64,000 nt of DNA from Sphingobium yanoikuyae (GCF_034424525.1 NZ_CP139979.1:124001-188000), one strand, 5' to 3'. Numbered from the stretch's first letter, positions 43,822-52,819 are shown. Numbers and translations: made by a program. Notes: a model not told the origin generated them from the letters alone.

Positions 43822-44607
43822 ATGCTTGAGCCGCTTCAATATGCCCTCGGCGGACTGTCAGGTGCGCTGGTGGGCTTTGTCCTCGGGCTTGTCGGGGGCG
43901 GCGGGTCGATCCTCGCCGTGCCGCTGCTGCTCTATCTCGTAGGTGTCCGCAATCCGCATGAGGCGATCGGCACCAGTGCATTGGCCGTCGCGGCCAATGC
44001 GCTTGCTGGCCTCTGGAACCATGCCCATGCCCGCACCGTGAACTGGCGGTGCGGGGGGATCTATGCTGCTGCCGGCGTCGTCGGTGCGCTCGGCGGCTCA
44101 ACGCTCGGCAAGAGCATCGATGGGCACAAGCTGCTGTTCCTGTTCGCGATCCTGATGATCGTTGTGGCAGTCCTGATGTTTCGCGGTCGCGGCGACCAGG
44201 GCGTCGAGGGCGCGCGATGCAATCGGGAGAATGTCGGCAAGGTTGTCAGCTATGGTCTCGGGACCGGCGCCTTTTCCGGCTTCTTCGGGATCGGCGGCGG
44301 TTTCCTCATTGTGCCGGGGCTGATCGCCTCGACCCACATGCCCATCCTGCGCGCGATCGGCACCTCGCTCGTCGCGGTCGCGGCCTTCGGCCTGACGACA
44401 GCGCTCAACTATGCGCTTTCGGGCTACGTCCTTTGGGGTCTGGCCGGCGTGTTCATCGTGGGCGGCATTGTCGGGAGCGTCATCGGCACGCGTGCATCGC
44501 AGGTACTGGCCGCCGAAAAGGGCCGGTTGAACAGCCTCTTCGCAGTCTTCGTGCTCGTCGTTGCCATCTACATGCTATTCAAGAGCTGGTCCGAACTCGC
44601 CAGCTGA
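43822..44607 (+). CDS. TauE/SafE-family sulfite exporter (TSUP)
   Basis: The 261-residue membrane protein has two repeated halves: SGALVGFVLGLVGGGGSIL with VRNPHEAIGTSALAVAANA, and GFFGIGGGFLIVPGLIAST with PILRAIGTSLVAVAAFGLTT. This is the TSUP pattern. Members export sulfite or sulfoacetate. In this operon it would remove the sulfite made by the persulfide dioxygenase. It begins three bases after the SQR fusion and ends 12 bases before the oxidase subunit I gene. Confidence 0.92.
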   Translation: MLEPLQYALGGLSGALVGFVLGLVGGGGSILAVPLLLYLVGVRNPHEAIGTSALAVAANALAGLWNHAHARTVNWRCGGIYAAAGVVGALGGSTLGKSIDGHKLLFLFAILMIVVAVLMFRGRGDQGVEGARCNRENVGKVVSYGLGTGAFSGFFGIGGGFLIVPGLIASTHMPILRAIGTSLVAVAAFGLTTALNYALSGYVLWGLAGVFIVGGIVGSVIGTRASQVLAAEKGRLNSLFAVFVLVVAIYMLFKSWSELAS

Positions 44608-44619
44608 ACGGGGATATTC

Positions 44620-46014
44620 ATGGACGCCATCATTCTCGCAAGGGCGCAATTCGCCTTCACGGTGAGCTTTCACTTCCTCTTCCCGGCCTTTTCCATCGGG
44701 CTGGCAAGCTATCTGGCCGTGCTCGAAGCTCTGTGGCTGAAGACCGGCAAGGGCGTCTATGCGAACCTGTTTCGCTACTGGCTGAAGATCTTCGCCGTCG
44801 TGTTCGCGATGGGCGTCGTCTCGGGCATTGTCATGTCCTACCAGTTCGGCACCAACTGGTCAGTGTTCTCGGACAAGGCGGGACCTGTCATCGGACCGCT
44901 GATGGCCTATGAGGTGCTGACCGCCTTCTTCTTAGAAGCCGGATTCCTCGGGGTCATGTTGTTCGGGATCAATAAGGTCGGGCGCAAGCTGCACTTCGTT
45001 GCGACGCTTGCAGTCGCGCTGGGGACTTTTATTTCCGCATTCTGGATCCTGTCGGTCAACAGCTGGATGCAAACGCCCGTTGGCTATGAGGTCGGCGCCA
45101 ACGGCCAGTTCCTGCCGGGGCCAAGCTGGCTGACAATCATCTTCAATCCCAGCTTCCCCTATCGGCTCTTTCACACAGTCCTTGCCGCCTATCTGACGAC
45201 CGCGTTTATCGTCGGCGCGGTGGGTGCCTGGCATCTTCTCAAGGACCGCAGCAATCCCGGCGCGCGCAAGATGTTCTCCATGGCCATGTGGATGGCCGCG
45301 ATCGTCGCGCCCGTCCAGATTTTCGCGGGCGACATGCATGGCCTCAACACGCTCGAACATCAGCCGGTGAAGGTCATGGCGATGGAAGGGCATTTCCAGA
45401 GCCATCCGCATGGCGCGCCCTTGATCCTGTTCGGCATTCCCAACAGCGCGAACCAGCGGGTGGATTATGCCATCGAAATACCCAAGGCATCCTCGCTCAT
45501 CCTGAAGCACGACCCCGATGCGCCCCTGAAGGGTCTCGATACGGTGCCGCAGGCTGATCGTCCGCCCGTCGGCATCGTCTTCTGGGCGTTCCGGGCGATG
45601 GTCGGCATCGGGTTCGCGATGCTCGGGATCGGCGCCCTGAGCCTCATCGCACGCTGGCGCAAGGCGCTTTATGACTGGCCGCTGCTGCATCGCTTCGCCG
45701 TGCTGATGGGGCCGTCGGGACTGATTGCGGTGCTGTCCGGCTGGATCGTGACGGAAGTCGGGCGGCAACCCTTCACGGTCTATGGGTTGCTCAGGACCAC
45801 GCAGAGCGCTTCGCCGCTCGATGCCCCGGCGGTGGCCTCGTCGCTGCTGGCATTCGTTATCGTCTATTTCACCGTGTTCGGCATGGGTATCTGGTACCTG
45901 CTTCACCTGATGAAGAAGCCGCCCGAGGCGCATGAAACCCCGCTGGGCGATGCGCCCATCCGCAGCGCGGGAATCACCCCGGCGCCGGCCATCATCGAGG
46001 GAGCTTCGGCATGA
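44620..46014 (+). CDS. cydA: Cytochrome bd-type quinol oxidase subunit I (cyanide-insensitive type)
   Basis: The 464-residue integral membrane protein holds heme ligands: His in FTVSFHFLFPAFSIG, Met in MSYQFGTNW, and EAGFLGVM with the conserved glutamate. The Q-loop is short, unlike E. coli CydA (522 residues), which marks the CIO subfamily. WILSVNSWMQTPVG and GWIVTEVGRQPF are typical. It oxidises ubiquinol and reduces oxygen to water. Bd oxidases resist sulfide and cyanide, so the gene fits the sulfide context. Its stop overlaps the cydB start. Confidence 0.95.
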   Translation: MDAIILARAQFAFTVSFHFLFPAFSIGLASYLAVLEALWLKTGKGVYANLFRYWLKIFAVVFAMGVVSGIVMSYQFGTNWSVFSDKAGPVIGPLMAYEVLTAFFLEAGFLGVMLFGINKVGRKLHFVATLAVALGTFISAFWILSVNSWMQTPVGYEVGANGQFLPGPSWLTIIFNPSFPYRLFHTVLAAYLTTAFIVGAVGAWHLLKDRSNPGARKMFSMAMWMAAIVAPVQIFAGDMHGLNTLEHQPVKVMAMEGHFQSHPHGAPLILFGIPNSANQRVDYAIEIPKASSLILKHDPDAPLKGLDTVPQADRPPVGIVFWAFRAMVGIGFAMLGIGALSLIARWRKALYDWPLLHRFAVLMGPSGLIAVLSGWIVTEVGRQPFTVYGLLRTTQSASPLDAPAVASSLLAFVIVYFTVFGMGIWYLLHLMKKPPEAHETPLGDAPIRSAGITPAPAIIEGASA

Positions 46015-47009
46015 TCGACCTCACTGTCATCTGGGCCTGCATCATCGGCTTTGCGATCATCGCTTATGTCGTGATGGACGGCTTCGATCTTGGCATCGGC
46101 ATCCTGTTTCCGTTCTTCAAGGTTGGGCAGGACCGCGACACCGCGATGAACAGCATCGCGCCGGTCTGGGACGGCAACGAAACCTGGCTGGTAATGGGCG
46201 TCGGCGGCCTGTTCGCGGCATTTCCCCTGGCCTATGCCATCATCCTTCCTGCGTTGTACGCGCCGATGATCGCGATGCTGCTTGGGCTTGTATTCCGCGG
46301 CGTGGCATTCGAGTTCCGCTGGCGCGATCCGGCACATCGGGCCTTCTGGGACAAGGCGTTCACGACGGGGTCGGTCATCGCCACCTTCGCGCAAGGCATT
46401 GCGCTGGGCGCGCTGCTGCAGGGCATCACGGTCCGGGGGCGCAGCTATGCCGGTGGCTGGTGGGAATGGCTGTCGCCGTTCAGCCTGCTGACGGGCGTCG
46501 GCCTGCTCATCGGCTATGCCCTGCTCGGGACTTGCTGGCTCAACTGGAAGACCGAAGGCGGCCTGCAGCGGCAGGCGGTGACCTACGCCGGACGGCTTGG
46601 GATCGGCTTGCTCATCATGATCGGCGCCATCAGTCTCGCGACGCTACGGCTCGAGACGCAATACTATCATCGTTGGCTGAGCTTCCCCGGCGTGCTCGCA
46701 ACTGCGCAGGTGCCGCTTGCTACGCTTATAGCGATATTCCTCTTCTACCGGAGTCTGCGGTTGAAGCGCGACGCACAGCCGTTTTTCTGGGCGCTGGCCC
46801 TGTTCGGACTGTGCCTGGTCGGGCTCGGCGTCTCGATCTGGCCCGACGTCGTCCCGGCGCGGGTTACGATCTGGGAAGCGGCAGCGCCCGTCCGCAGTCA
46901 GGTGTTCATGCTGGTCGGAGCCTCGATCATGGTGCCCGTGATCCTGGCATACACGGCTTGGTCCTACTGGGTCTTTCGCGGCAAGGTTGGCACGGAAGGA
47001 TATCACTGA
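46011..47009 (+). CDS. cydB: Cytochrome bd-type quinol oxidase subunit II
   Basis: The 332-residue membrane protein has the family start VIWACIIGFAIIAYVVMDGF, then DLGIGILFPFF and APVWDGNETWLVMGVGGLFA. A length near 335 residues is usual for CIO subunit II. It forms the heterodimer with subunit I. It overlaps subunit I at its ATG and the small subunit gene at its stop (TGATG). Confidence 0.95.
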   Translation: MIDLTVIWACIIGFAIIAYVVMDGFDLGIGILFPFFKVGQDRDTAMNSIAPVWDGNETWLVMGVGGLFAAFPLAYAIILPALYAPMIAMLLGLVFRGVAFEFRWRDPAHRAFWDKAFTTGSVIATFAQGIALGALLQGITVRGRSYAGGWWEWLSPFSLLTGVGLLIGYALLGTCWLNWKTEGGLQRQAVTYAGRLGIGLLIMIGAISLATLRLETQYYHRWLSFPGVLATAQVPLATLIAIFLFYRSLRLKRDAQPFFWALALFGLCLVGLGVSIWPDVVPARVTIWEAAAPVRSQVFMLVGASIMVPVILAYTAWSYWVFRGKVGTEGYH

Positions 47010-47113
47010 TGCGCCTGTTGCTGAGCCGTCTCGGTTGGTTCGTCGGCATCTGGGCTGCGAGCGTTTCCGCGCTGGCGCTTGTGGGAGGACTGCTCCGCTG
47101 GTGGCTACGCTAA
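47009..47113 (+). CDS. DUF2474 small subunit of the bd oxidase (CydX-like)
   Basis: The 34-residue product is one membrane helix: RLGWFVGIWAASVSALALVG flanked by Arg at both ends, ending RWWLR. DUF2474 proteins of this size follow CIO-type cydAB genes and probably stabilise the complex like CydX. The start codon overlaps the cydB stop. It is too short for usual gene finding but position and helix are convincing. Confidence 0.85.
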   Translation: MRLLLSRLGWFVGIWAASVSALALVGGLLRWWLR

Positions 47114-47145
47114 ATGGCCCCTCGCCATAGGCAAGGAGCCAACAC

Positions 47146-47328
47146 TCAAATTTCGATATTTTCAGCGAGGGCGAGCGCGTCTTCTTCGTCGATCCCAAGA
47201 TAGCGCACCGTATTTTCGATCTTGCTGTGGCCGAGCAGGATCTGGACAGCCCGTAGATTGCCGGTCGCCCTGTAGATGATCGATGCCTTCGTTCGCCGGA
47301 GCGAATGGGTACCATACTCGCTTCGCAT
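47146..47328 (-). pseudogene. C-terminal fragment of a tyrosine recombinase
   Basis: The last 60 residues of a minus-strand frame read YGTHSLRRTKASIIYR, LRAVQILLGHSKIENTVRYL, then GIDEEDALALAENIEI, with the HxLRR, LLGH and terminal Tyr elements of a tyrosine recombinase. The N-terminal catalytic Arg region and binding domains are missing. The open frame continues upstream to 47574 but with residues unlike the family. It marks the end of another integrative element beside the bd operon; 47329-47641 holds nothing else recognised. Confidence 0.75.
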
Positions 47329-47641
47329 CAAACCTACTCCTGTAACCGGACTGGCCGCTCGTAGGCGCGATACTTTTCCAATTGAGCGGCTTGGATGGGC
47401 GCGTTGCTGCCCTCCGACGGAAGCCTTCTGCAATCCTGTGAATGGCCGCATTTCTAGGGCAAGTTCTCGAAAGCCGCCCTTCCGAAAAGTCCCATCCCTT
47501 GCCGTTAGCAGCCCCACTCCCGTCCCAAATTGATAAAAGTAATCCGGCCGGAGAAAATCTCCCGGCAGGACCATAGTTCAGGGAGGTGCCGCTCCGAGGG
47601 GGAGGGGAGCGACAGGCTTGATGTGATGGGCATCGATGACC

Positions 47642-47875
47642 TTATAATGACGACGTGTTTTGCCGCTTGTCGGCATCCTCGACCGTCCAGAACATGGGAT
47701 TGCGCATCCAGTCGTTGATGGCGGATTCTCGCCATCCCATGCAGCGCGTGGCGATACGGACCTGCTTGGGAAAGGTTCCGGCCTGGACCTTCCGATAGAG
47801 TGTCGCCCGACTGAGCCCGGTCCGATCTAGGACCGTGTTGAGCCGGATTATGCGATCGGGTGGCTGAGAGATCAT
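47642..47875 (-). CDS. AlpA-like excisionase/HTH regulator
   Basis: The 77-residue product begins MISQPPDRIIRLNTVLDRTG and has the MerR/AlpA-like HTH TGLSRATLYRKVQAGTFP, then GWRESAINDWMRN, the usual AlpA ending. AlpA proteins activate excision of phage- and plasmid-like islands next to integrase genes, like the recombinase fragment nearby. The start at 47875 precedes the conserved region directly. The C-terminal tail (DADKRQNTSSL) is not typical. Confidence 0.85.
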   Translation of the reverse strand: MISQPPDRIIRLNTVLDRTGLSRATLYRKVQAGTFPKQVRIATRCMGWRESAINDWMRNPMFWTVEDADKRQNTSSL

Positions 47876-48094
47876 GGTCGTTTTCCATCTCTTGAGTGGT
47901 GACATGAGCGCGCCTGATCCCAAGGATTGTTTGGCGGTCGCCGCACGTCAACCGCCTGAGAATGGGCCAATTCGGCCTTGTCGAACCCCGGCAAGCCGAG
48001 GCGCACCCAGGCGCAAAAAACGGCCATCAAAATAATTTGATGATGTCTGGCTGATGCCTCGCCGGCTCCACCGGCTGATACCAAGATGCATTGA

Positions 48095-49164
48095 TCACGA
48101 CCCACGCGCCCATTTACGGCGTCCGATAGTCATGATGCGCCACGGCTGATCGACCAGCTTGTTCCAGGCTTCGCAGCAAAGGTCGATGATGTTGTCGTGG
48201 GATATGAAGATCCGGTTGGACAGCCAGTTATCCCGCATGAACTGCCAGATATTTTCGACCGGGTTGGGTTCGGGGCATTTCGGGGGCAGCGGAATGATGC
48301 TGATATTCTCTGGCACTTCCAGCTTTCCGGTCATGTGCCACCCGGCTTGATCCATCAACACAACACCGTGGGCACCTGGCTCGATAGCGAGCGATATCTC
48401 CGTCAGGTGCAGCGACATGGTCTGGGTGTTGCAGAACGGGAGGATCAGGCCCGCCCCCTTGCCGAGTTCGGGGCAGATGGCACCGAAGATGTAGGCCGAT
48501 TTCGTCCTCTGGTCCTTGGGTGCCGACGGCCGGGTGCCACGCCTGGCCCAGCGCCGGGTGATCTTGTTTTTCTGGCCGATCCGGGCCTCGTCCTGGAACC
48601 AGACCTCTATCGGCGTGCCACGCGGGAGGGCGGCTTTGATCTTTGCCAGCTCGGCTGCAAAGCCCCCTTTTTAAAGTCCTCCATCGCATATTCGTTCTGG
48701 GCATGGTGACGCGGGCGTGCCGTCAGTTTGACATAGCCCAGCTTCTTCAGCTCCCGCCCCACAGTCGTTTCCGTCAGGGACACACCAAACTCGCCATGGA
48801 GCCACCGCACCAGATCAATCAGCCGCCAGCGAACAACTCCATGGATCGCCGGGATCGGGCCGCTTTCAACGATCTCCGCAAGAGCCCGACGCTGGGCATC
48901 GTTCAACAACGGGGACTTGCCCGGCGCCTTCCCGTCGAGGAGTCCGTCCGGCCCCCGGGCATTGAAGCGCACCACCCAGTCGCGCACGATCTGCAACGTC
49001 ACGCCACCAATCCGCGCGGCATCGCTGCGGCTCCCACCATCATAAATTTCCGCCAAGGCCAGCAGCCGCCGTCCCTGGTTCGCGCTCCTGGTCGCACGCG
49101 CCAGTCGCCTCAAGCCCACCGCGTCAAAGTCGTCCCGCAATCCGATCGCTGCACCCATAGCCAT
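48095..49164 (-). CDS. IS630-family transposase expressed by -1 frameshift
   Basis: Two frames combine. The first (from about 49164 to about 48672) has an HTH region (GGSRSDAARIGGVTLQIVRD, then VSLTETTVGRELKKLGYV). The second continues from GFAAELAKIKAALPRG to WARGS at 48095, with Asp in EVWFQDEARIGQKNK, MDQAGWHMTG and the IS630 ending PPKCPEPNPVENIWQFMRDN. The join is at TTTAAAAAGGGGGC. AAAGGGG in the register A-AAG-GGG is a canonical slippery heptamer, and slipping -1 gives exactly FKKG-GFAAE. The first frame stops at 48607. The element's outer ends are not resolved. Confidence 0.85.
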
Positions 49165-49245
49165 GCCCTCCAACGGGAAGCCATAGATTCAGAAATTCAG
49201 CGCCTTGGGAATCCCCCTCGTGAGTCAGCATCACTGGAGGTCGGT

Positions 49246-49314
49246 ATGAGACGTTTTGAGCTGATTGATTTGGTGGCTGTGGCGCGCGCGGCGGGCCGCG
49301 CGCATAGCATCTGA
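49246..49314 (+). CDS. 22-residue putative leader peptide upstream of ardC
   Basis: ATG at 49246 follows GGAGG with a five-base gap and opens MRRFELIDLVAVARAAGRAH, ending at TGA 49312-49314. A 9-bp hairpin GCGCGCGGC/GCCGCGCGC (49284-49303) covers its 3' half. Strong Shine-Dalgarno, short length and hairpin suggest a regulatory leader. It could equally be a chance frame. Confidence 0.4.
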   Translation: MRRFELIDLVAVARAAGRAHSI

Positions 49315-49582
49315 TTCGGGTCGGGGCGGCGCTGCGTGCCGCCATGCGGTCATCGCGCTTCGCGCGATGGCGTTGGCCTCCGGCATCGGACGGGCAAAGG
49401 CGGGCGTCGCTTGTCCCTAGCCCCGCCTCGGCGTCCTGCAACCCCGGCTGCGCCGAGGTCCTCCATGTCCATTGCGGCCCTGCGGGTGCAGGCCGCCGCT
49501 CCCGGCGGCGCTGATGGACCGCTCCTGCCACCCGCCTTCGCCCTTCCGGCGCCGGTTGCGGTGTGAAGAAGGAGTTAGGAAC

Positions 49583-50470
49583 ATGGGTAATACCGAACGC
49601 CAGAGCATCTATGGCGAAGTCACCTCCCGGATCATCGCTGAACTGGAAGCTGGGCATCTTCCCTGGGTGAAGCCATGGGACAGCAGTGCCTGTCCCTGCA
49701 CCATGCCGCACAATGCCGTCACCGGGCGGCGCTATTCGGGCATCAATATCCTGATCCTGTGGGCCACCGTGATCGAACGCGGCTTTACCGGTCAGCGCTG
49801 GCTCACCTATCGGCAGGCCGAAGCGGCTGGGGGCCATGTCCGCAAGGGCGAGAAGGGCAGCGTCATCTGCTATGCGGATCGGTTCATTCCCAAGGCCGAG
49901 GAAGAGCGAGCGGGCCAAGAGGATCGCGAGGCACGGACGATTGCGTTCTTGAAGCGCTTTACCGTCTTCAATATCGATCAGTGCGAGGGGCTGCCCGAAG
50001 AGTTGTTCCATGTGCCCGAACTGCCCGGGCCGCTGGTGTCGATCGCCGAGGCCGACAGCCTGATCCGAAACAGCGGGGCGGACTTCCGCATCGGCGGCGG
50101 CGAGGCCTATTATTCTCCGTCCGGTGACTATGTCGCCGTGCCGCCTCAGGCGGCTTTCCATGAGCCGATCAATTGGTTTCGCACGGCACTTCACGAGATG
50201 GGTCATTGGACGGGCCATCGCAGCAGGTTGGCGCGCGATCAGTCGGGCGGGTTTGGCACAGCGCTCTACGCAAAAGAGGAACTGGTCGCCGAGATGGCCA
50301 GCGCTTTTACCTGCGCGTCGCTGGGGATCGTGCCCACCGTCCGGCACAGCGACTATATCGGTTCCTGGCTTGCCGTCCTGCGCGAGGATGAGCGGGCGAT
50401 CTTCAAGGCGGCAAGCGCGGCCAGCAAGGCGGCCGATTATCTGCTGGGCATGGAAGGGGCAGCGGCATGA
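49583..50470 (+). CDS. ardC: ArdC-like ssDNA-binding antirestriction protein
   Basis: The 295-residue product has an N-terminal ssDNA-binding domain (IIAELEAGHLPWVKPW, GRRYSGINILILW, RKGEKGSVICYADRF) and a zincin-like metalloprotease domain with HEMGHWTGH at residues 204-212 plus LARDQSG and KEELVAEMASAF. ArdC proteins guard incoming conjugative DNA from restriction. AAGGAG precedes the ATG at 49583. The sigma-like gene follows with a four-base overlap. Confidence 0.92.
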   Translation: MGNTERQSIYGEVTSRIIAELEAGHLPWVKPWDSSACPCTMPHNAVTGRRYSGINILILWATVIERGFTGQRWLTYRQAEAAGGHVRKGEKGSVICYADRFIPKAEEERAGQEDREARTIAFLKRFTVFNIDQCEGLPEELFHVPELPGPLVSIAEADSLIRNSGADFRIGGGEAYYSPSGDYVAVPPQAAFHEPINWFRTALHEMGHWTGHRSRLARDQSGGFGTALYAKEELVAEMASAFTCASLGIVPTVRHSDYIGSWLAVLREDERAIFKAASAASKAADYLLGMEGAAA

Positions 50471-50715
50471 CCGACAAACTTCCCTTGCGCGTCTTCCTGC
50501 GGAGCGGGCGTCGATCGCTCCGCCGCATGACGGCGCTTCAGCGCACCATATTCTTCGACATTCGCATGGAGGATCTGACCTATGCCCAGCTTGCCGAACG
50601 GCACGGCATCAGCGTCGAGCAGGCCGAGGAGGAGTTTGCCGCCGCGCTGCGTGTTTTCCTGCGGACCTTGCGCGAGCCCGAACCATGGTGGCGACGGCTT
50701 TCATTTCGCCTGTGA
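50467..50715 (+). CDS. Small sigma-70 region-4-like DNA-binding protein
   Basis: The 82-residue product contains a region-4-like helix-turn-helix (ALQRTIFFDIRMEDLTYAQL, AERHGISVEQAEEEFAAAL) without region 2, so it cannot be a full sigma factor. Basic ends (RSGRRSLRRM; EPWWRRLSFRL) suggest DNA contact. Such proteins occur beside ardC in conjugative elements and may be transfer regulators. Translation is coupled to ardC by ATGA. Confidence 0.8.
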   Translation: MTDKLPLRVFLRSGRRSLRRMTALQRTIFFDIRMEDLTYAQLAERHGISVEQAEEEFAAALRVFLRTLREPEPWWRRLSFRL

Positions 50716-50775
50716 TCAACCCGCCGCGCCCGACGGCTTGCCATCGGGCGATCGGTCCGACAGGGTGCTTGCACC

Positions 50776-51705
50776 ATGCGTAACGATCTCGATCATCTTC
50801 CCGCCGACAAGCAGCGTGAACTCGCGCGCGTCGTGCAGATCATCTTCGAGGAATTCGAGGACGGGCTGGCGCTAGCCACCCAGGCGTGGCGCAAGAAGGG
50901 CCGCATCCAGAAGATCATCCTCTATGGCAGCTATGCCCGGGGCAGCTGGGTCGATGAGCCGCACACAGCAAAGGGCTACAAGTCCGACTATGATCTGCTG
51001 ATCATCGTCAACGATCAGCGGCTGACCGACCGCGTCAAATATTGGCTCGCAGTCGATGAGCGTCTGATGCGCGAATATGGTATCACCGCCACGCTCAAGA
51101 CGCCGGTCAATTTCATCGTCCACACCCTCCAGGAAGTGAATGATGGCCTTGCCCATGGCCGCTATTTCTTCATGGACGTCGCCAGGGACGGCATCGCGCT
51201 TTACGAGAGCGACGACAAGGAACTGCACACCCCCAAGCCCAAGACGCCCGATAAGGCGCTGGCCATGGCGCAGGAATATTTTGACGAGTGGTATCCGAGC
51301 GCGATGCGCGCGCACATCAACTTTGGCGATGACCTAAAGCGTGGCTGGAATAAGGATGCAGCGTTCATTCTCCACCAATCTGCGGAACGCCTCTATCACT
51401 GCGTCCTTCTGGTCTGCTGCTCCTATACGCCACATGTTCACAATCTCGCTTTCCTGCGCACACAGGCGGAGCGGATCGACCGGCGGCTGGCCTATGTCTG
51501 GCCAAGTGAGCGACATATCGATCGGGCGCGGTTCGAGAAGCTCAAGGAAGCCTATGTGAAGGCCCGCTATTCCAAGCATTACAAGATCAGCGAAGAGGAA
51601 CTCAGCTGGCTTGGCAAACAGGTCGAGGAACTGGGCCGGGTCGTGCATGAAGTGTGCGCCGAACGCATCGCTGAATTGAAGCGCACCGCCGGCGTTATCG
51701 CCTGA
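50776..51705 (+). CDS. Nucleotidyltransferase-HEPN fusion protein
   Basis: The 309-residue product has an N-terminal MNT-like nucleotidyltransferase domain (IILYGSYARGSWVDE, SDYDLLIIVND) and a C-terminal HEPN domain (HINFGDDLKRGWNKDAAFIL, QSAERLYHCVLL, KARYSKHYKIS). HEPN proteins are often RNases and MNT proteins their AMP-adding antitoxins; here both are in one chain, so a self-controlled toxin-antitoxin or host-defence role is possible. The HEPN R-x-H motif is unusual. A truncated second copy lies at 57690-57924. Confidence 0.88.
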   Translation: MRNDLDHLPADKQRELARVVQIIFEEFEDGLALATQAWRKKGRIQKIILYGSYARGSWVDEPHTAKGYKSDYDLLIIVNDQRLTDRVKYWLAVDERLMREYGITATLKTPVNFIVHTLQEVNDGLAHGRYFFMDVARDGIALYESDDKELHTPKPKTPDKALAMAQEYFDEWYPSAMRAHINFGDDLKRGWNKDAAFILHQSAERLYHCVLLVCCSYTPHVHNLAFLRTQAERIDRRLAYVWPSERHIDRARFEKLKEAYVKARYSKHYKISEEELSWLGKQVEELGRVVHEVCAERIAELKRTAGVIA

Positions 51706-51719
51706 TCACCTGGACCTGA

Positions 51720-51887
51720 TCATTCAGGCTGTTCGGCCTGCTTTCTGATGGCGTCGGCAATGATCATCGCCAGCGACTCTTCCGCACGGGTGCGGGCCGC
51801 CGGATCCTTCGACGTCAGGTCCTGCCTGATCCACTGCGGCGCGCGCTCGATCACGGCGAGAATGGCGGCTTGCATCTGTTCACTCAT
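51720..51887 (-). CDS. Small DUF6771-like protein
   Basis: The 55-residue product begins MSEQMQAAILAVIERAPQWI and continues RQDLTSKDPAARTRAEESLA, then MIIADAIRKQAEQPE. It resembles small DUF6771 proteins found in sphingomonad mobile elements. The ATG at 51887 and TGA at 51720-51722 were read directly. It converges with the NT-HEPN gene and stands between it and the relaxase fragment. Function unknown. Confidence 0.65.
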   Translation of the reverse strand: MSEQMQAAILAVIERAPQWIRQDLTSKDPAARTRAEESLAMIIADAIRKQAEQPE

Positions 51888-51945
51888 GGCAGCGCCTATG
51901 CGCTGTCATGGCTGTTGAGGCAATGCATCGGCCGCGAACCTGCGC

Positions 51946-52331
51946 CGCCGGCTCCTCGGCGGCCGCCTCGGCAGCCTATCGCTCAGGCTCCTCGCTGTTC
52001 GATATGCTGTTTGGGCGCGATCATGACTTCTCTAACAAGGCCGGCGTCGTCCACAGCGAAGTGCTGCTGCCAGATGGTGCGCCAGAGCAATGGCGCGAGC
52101 GCGAGCAGCTGTGGAATGATGTCGAGGCCGCCGAGATCCGCAAGGACGCGCAGCTGGCGCGCGAAGTGGAGTTCGTCATTCTCCGAGAAATGCCGGAGGC
52201 TGACGGCATCGCCCTGGCCCGAGACTTCGTCCAGCGCGAATTTGTCGATGTCGGCATGGTCGCCGATCTCAATGTCCATTGGGATATCGGCGCCGATGGA
52301 CTAGCCAAGCCCCATGCCCATGTGATGCTGA
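51946..52331 (+). pseudogene. N-terminal fragment of a MobA/TraA relaxase
   Basis: The frame gives ASAAYRSGSSLFDMLFGRDH, AEIRKDAQLAREVEFVILRE, DVGMVADLNVHWDIGADGLA and KPHAHVML, nearly the same as the intact relaxase at 58702-59090. The usual start (IYHLSVKVISRAAG) is missing and, after HAHVML, the sequence stops at TGA. Only the first 130 or so residues remain. It is a relic of a second element of the same family. Confidence 0.88.
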
Positions 52332-52640
52332 TCCGAGATTGATATCTAACCTTACGCGCGCCCCTGAACTTTTCAACGGCGGGACGACACTCGCTGAAAT
52401 GAGATCCCTTTTTAAAGCCGCTTCCCGTCGGAATGACGTAGGTCCGCTGTGATAAGCCTTTCGGCTCAGCAATTGAACCGGGCTGAAAGATCAGCAGGCT
52501 GGCGCTTTCGTCGACTGCGATGTCATAAGAGCTTCCAGAAGCGGGAGGCGAACAATGAGCAACGCAGAGTTTGTGACGGCTGAATAGCTAGCGGCGGTGA
52601 GCATCTGCCTTCCACCGCAGCTCAACATTACCCAGATTAC
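52332..52640. other. Gene-poor region before the terminator cluster
   Basis: 309 bases with no supported gene. The sequence changes from relaxase relic to lower-GC DNA here. Only short, poorly composed frames occur. Confidence 0.45.
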
Positions 52641-52674
52641 AAACCCCGCCCCACCAGCTCGCAGCGGGGTTTTT
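52641..52674 (+). terminator. Hairpin terminator R1
   Basis: AAACCCCGC (52641-52649) pairs with GCGGGGTTT (52664-52672) around 14 bases, followed by more T. It has no gene closely before it. Confidence 0.8.
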
Positions 52675-52745
52675 GTGGAACGATCACAGTTTACGGGTGT
52701 AGTAGCAAAGCAAGTTTGCCACGCTGCTTGCACCTTCTCGACTAG

Positions 52746-52777
52746 GCCCCGCTCGAGCAATCAGAGCGGGGCTTTTT
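52746..52777 (+). terminator. Hairpin terminator R2
   Basis: GCCCCGCTC (52746-52754) pairs with GAGCGGGGC (52764-52772), then TTTTT. Only 71 bases separate it from R1. Confidence 0.85.
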
Positions 52778-52819
52778 ACTTGTTGCCATCAAGCCGCAAC
52801 CGAAACATGCTGTGGAGAT

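Noticed and set aside
47329..47574. N-terminal extension of the recombinase fragment
   Set aside because: Residues do not resemble a recombinase and no catalytic Arg region appears, so I do not count it as part of the gene.
48228..48704. 158-residue frame inside IS630
   Set aside because: It is a third frame over the transposase; the frameshifted reading explains the same bases with family motifs.
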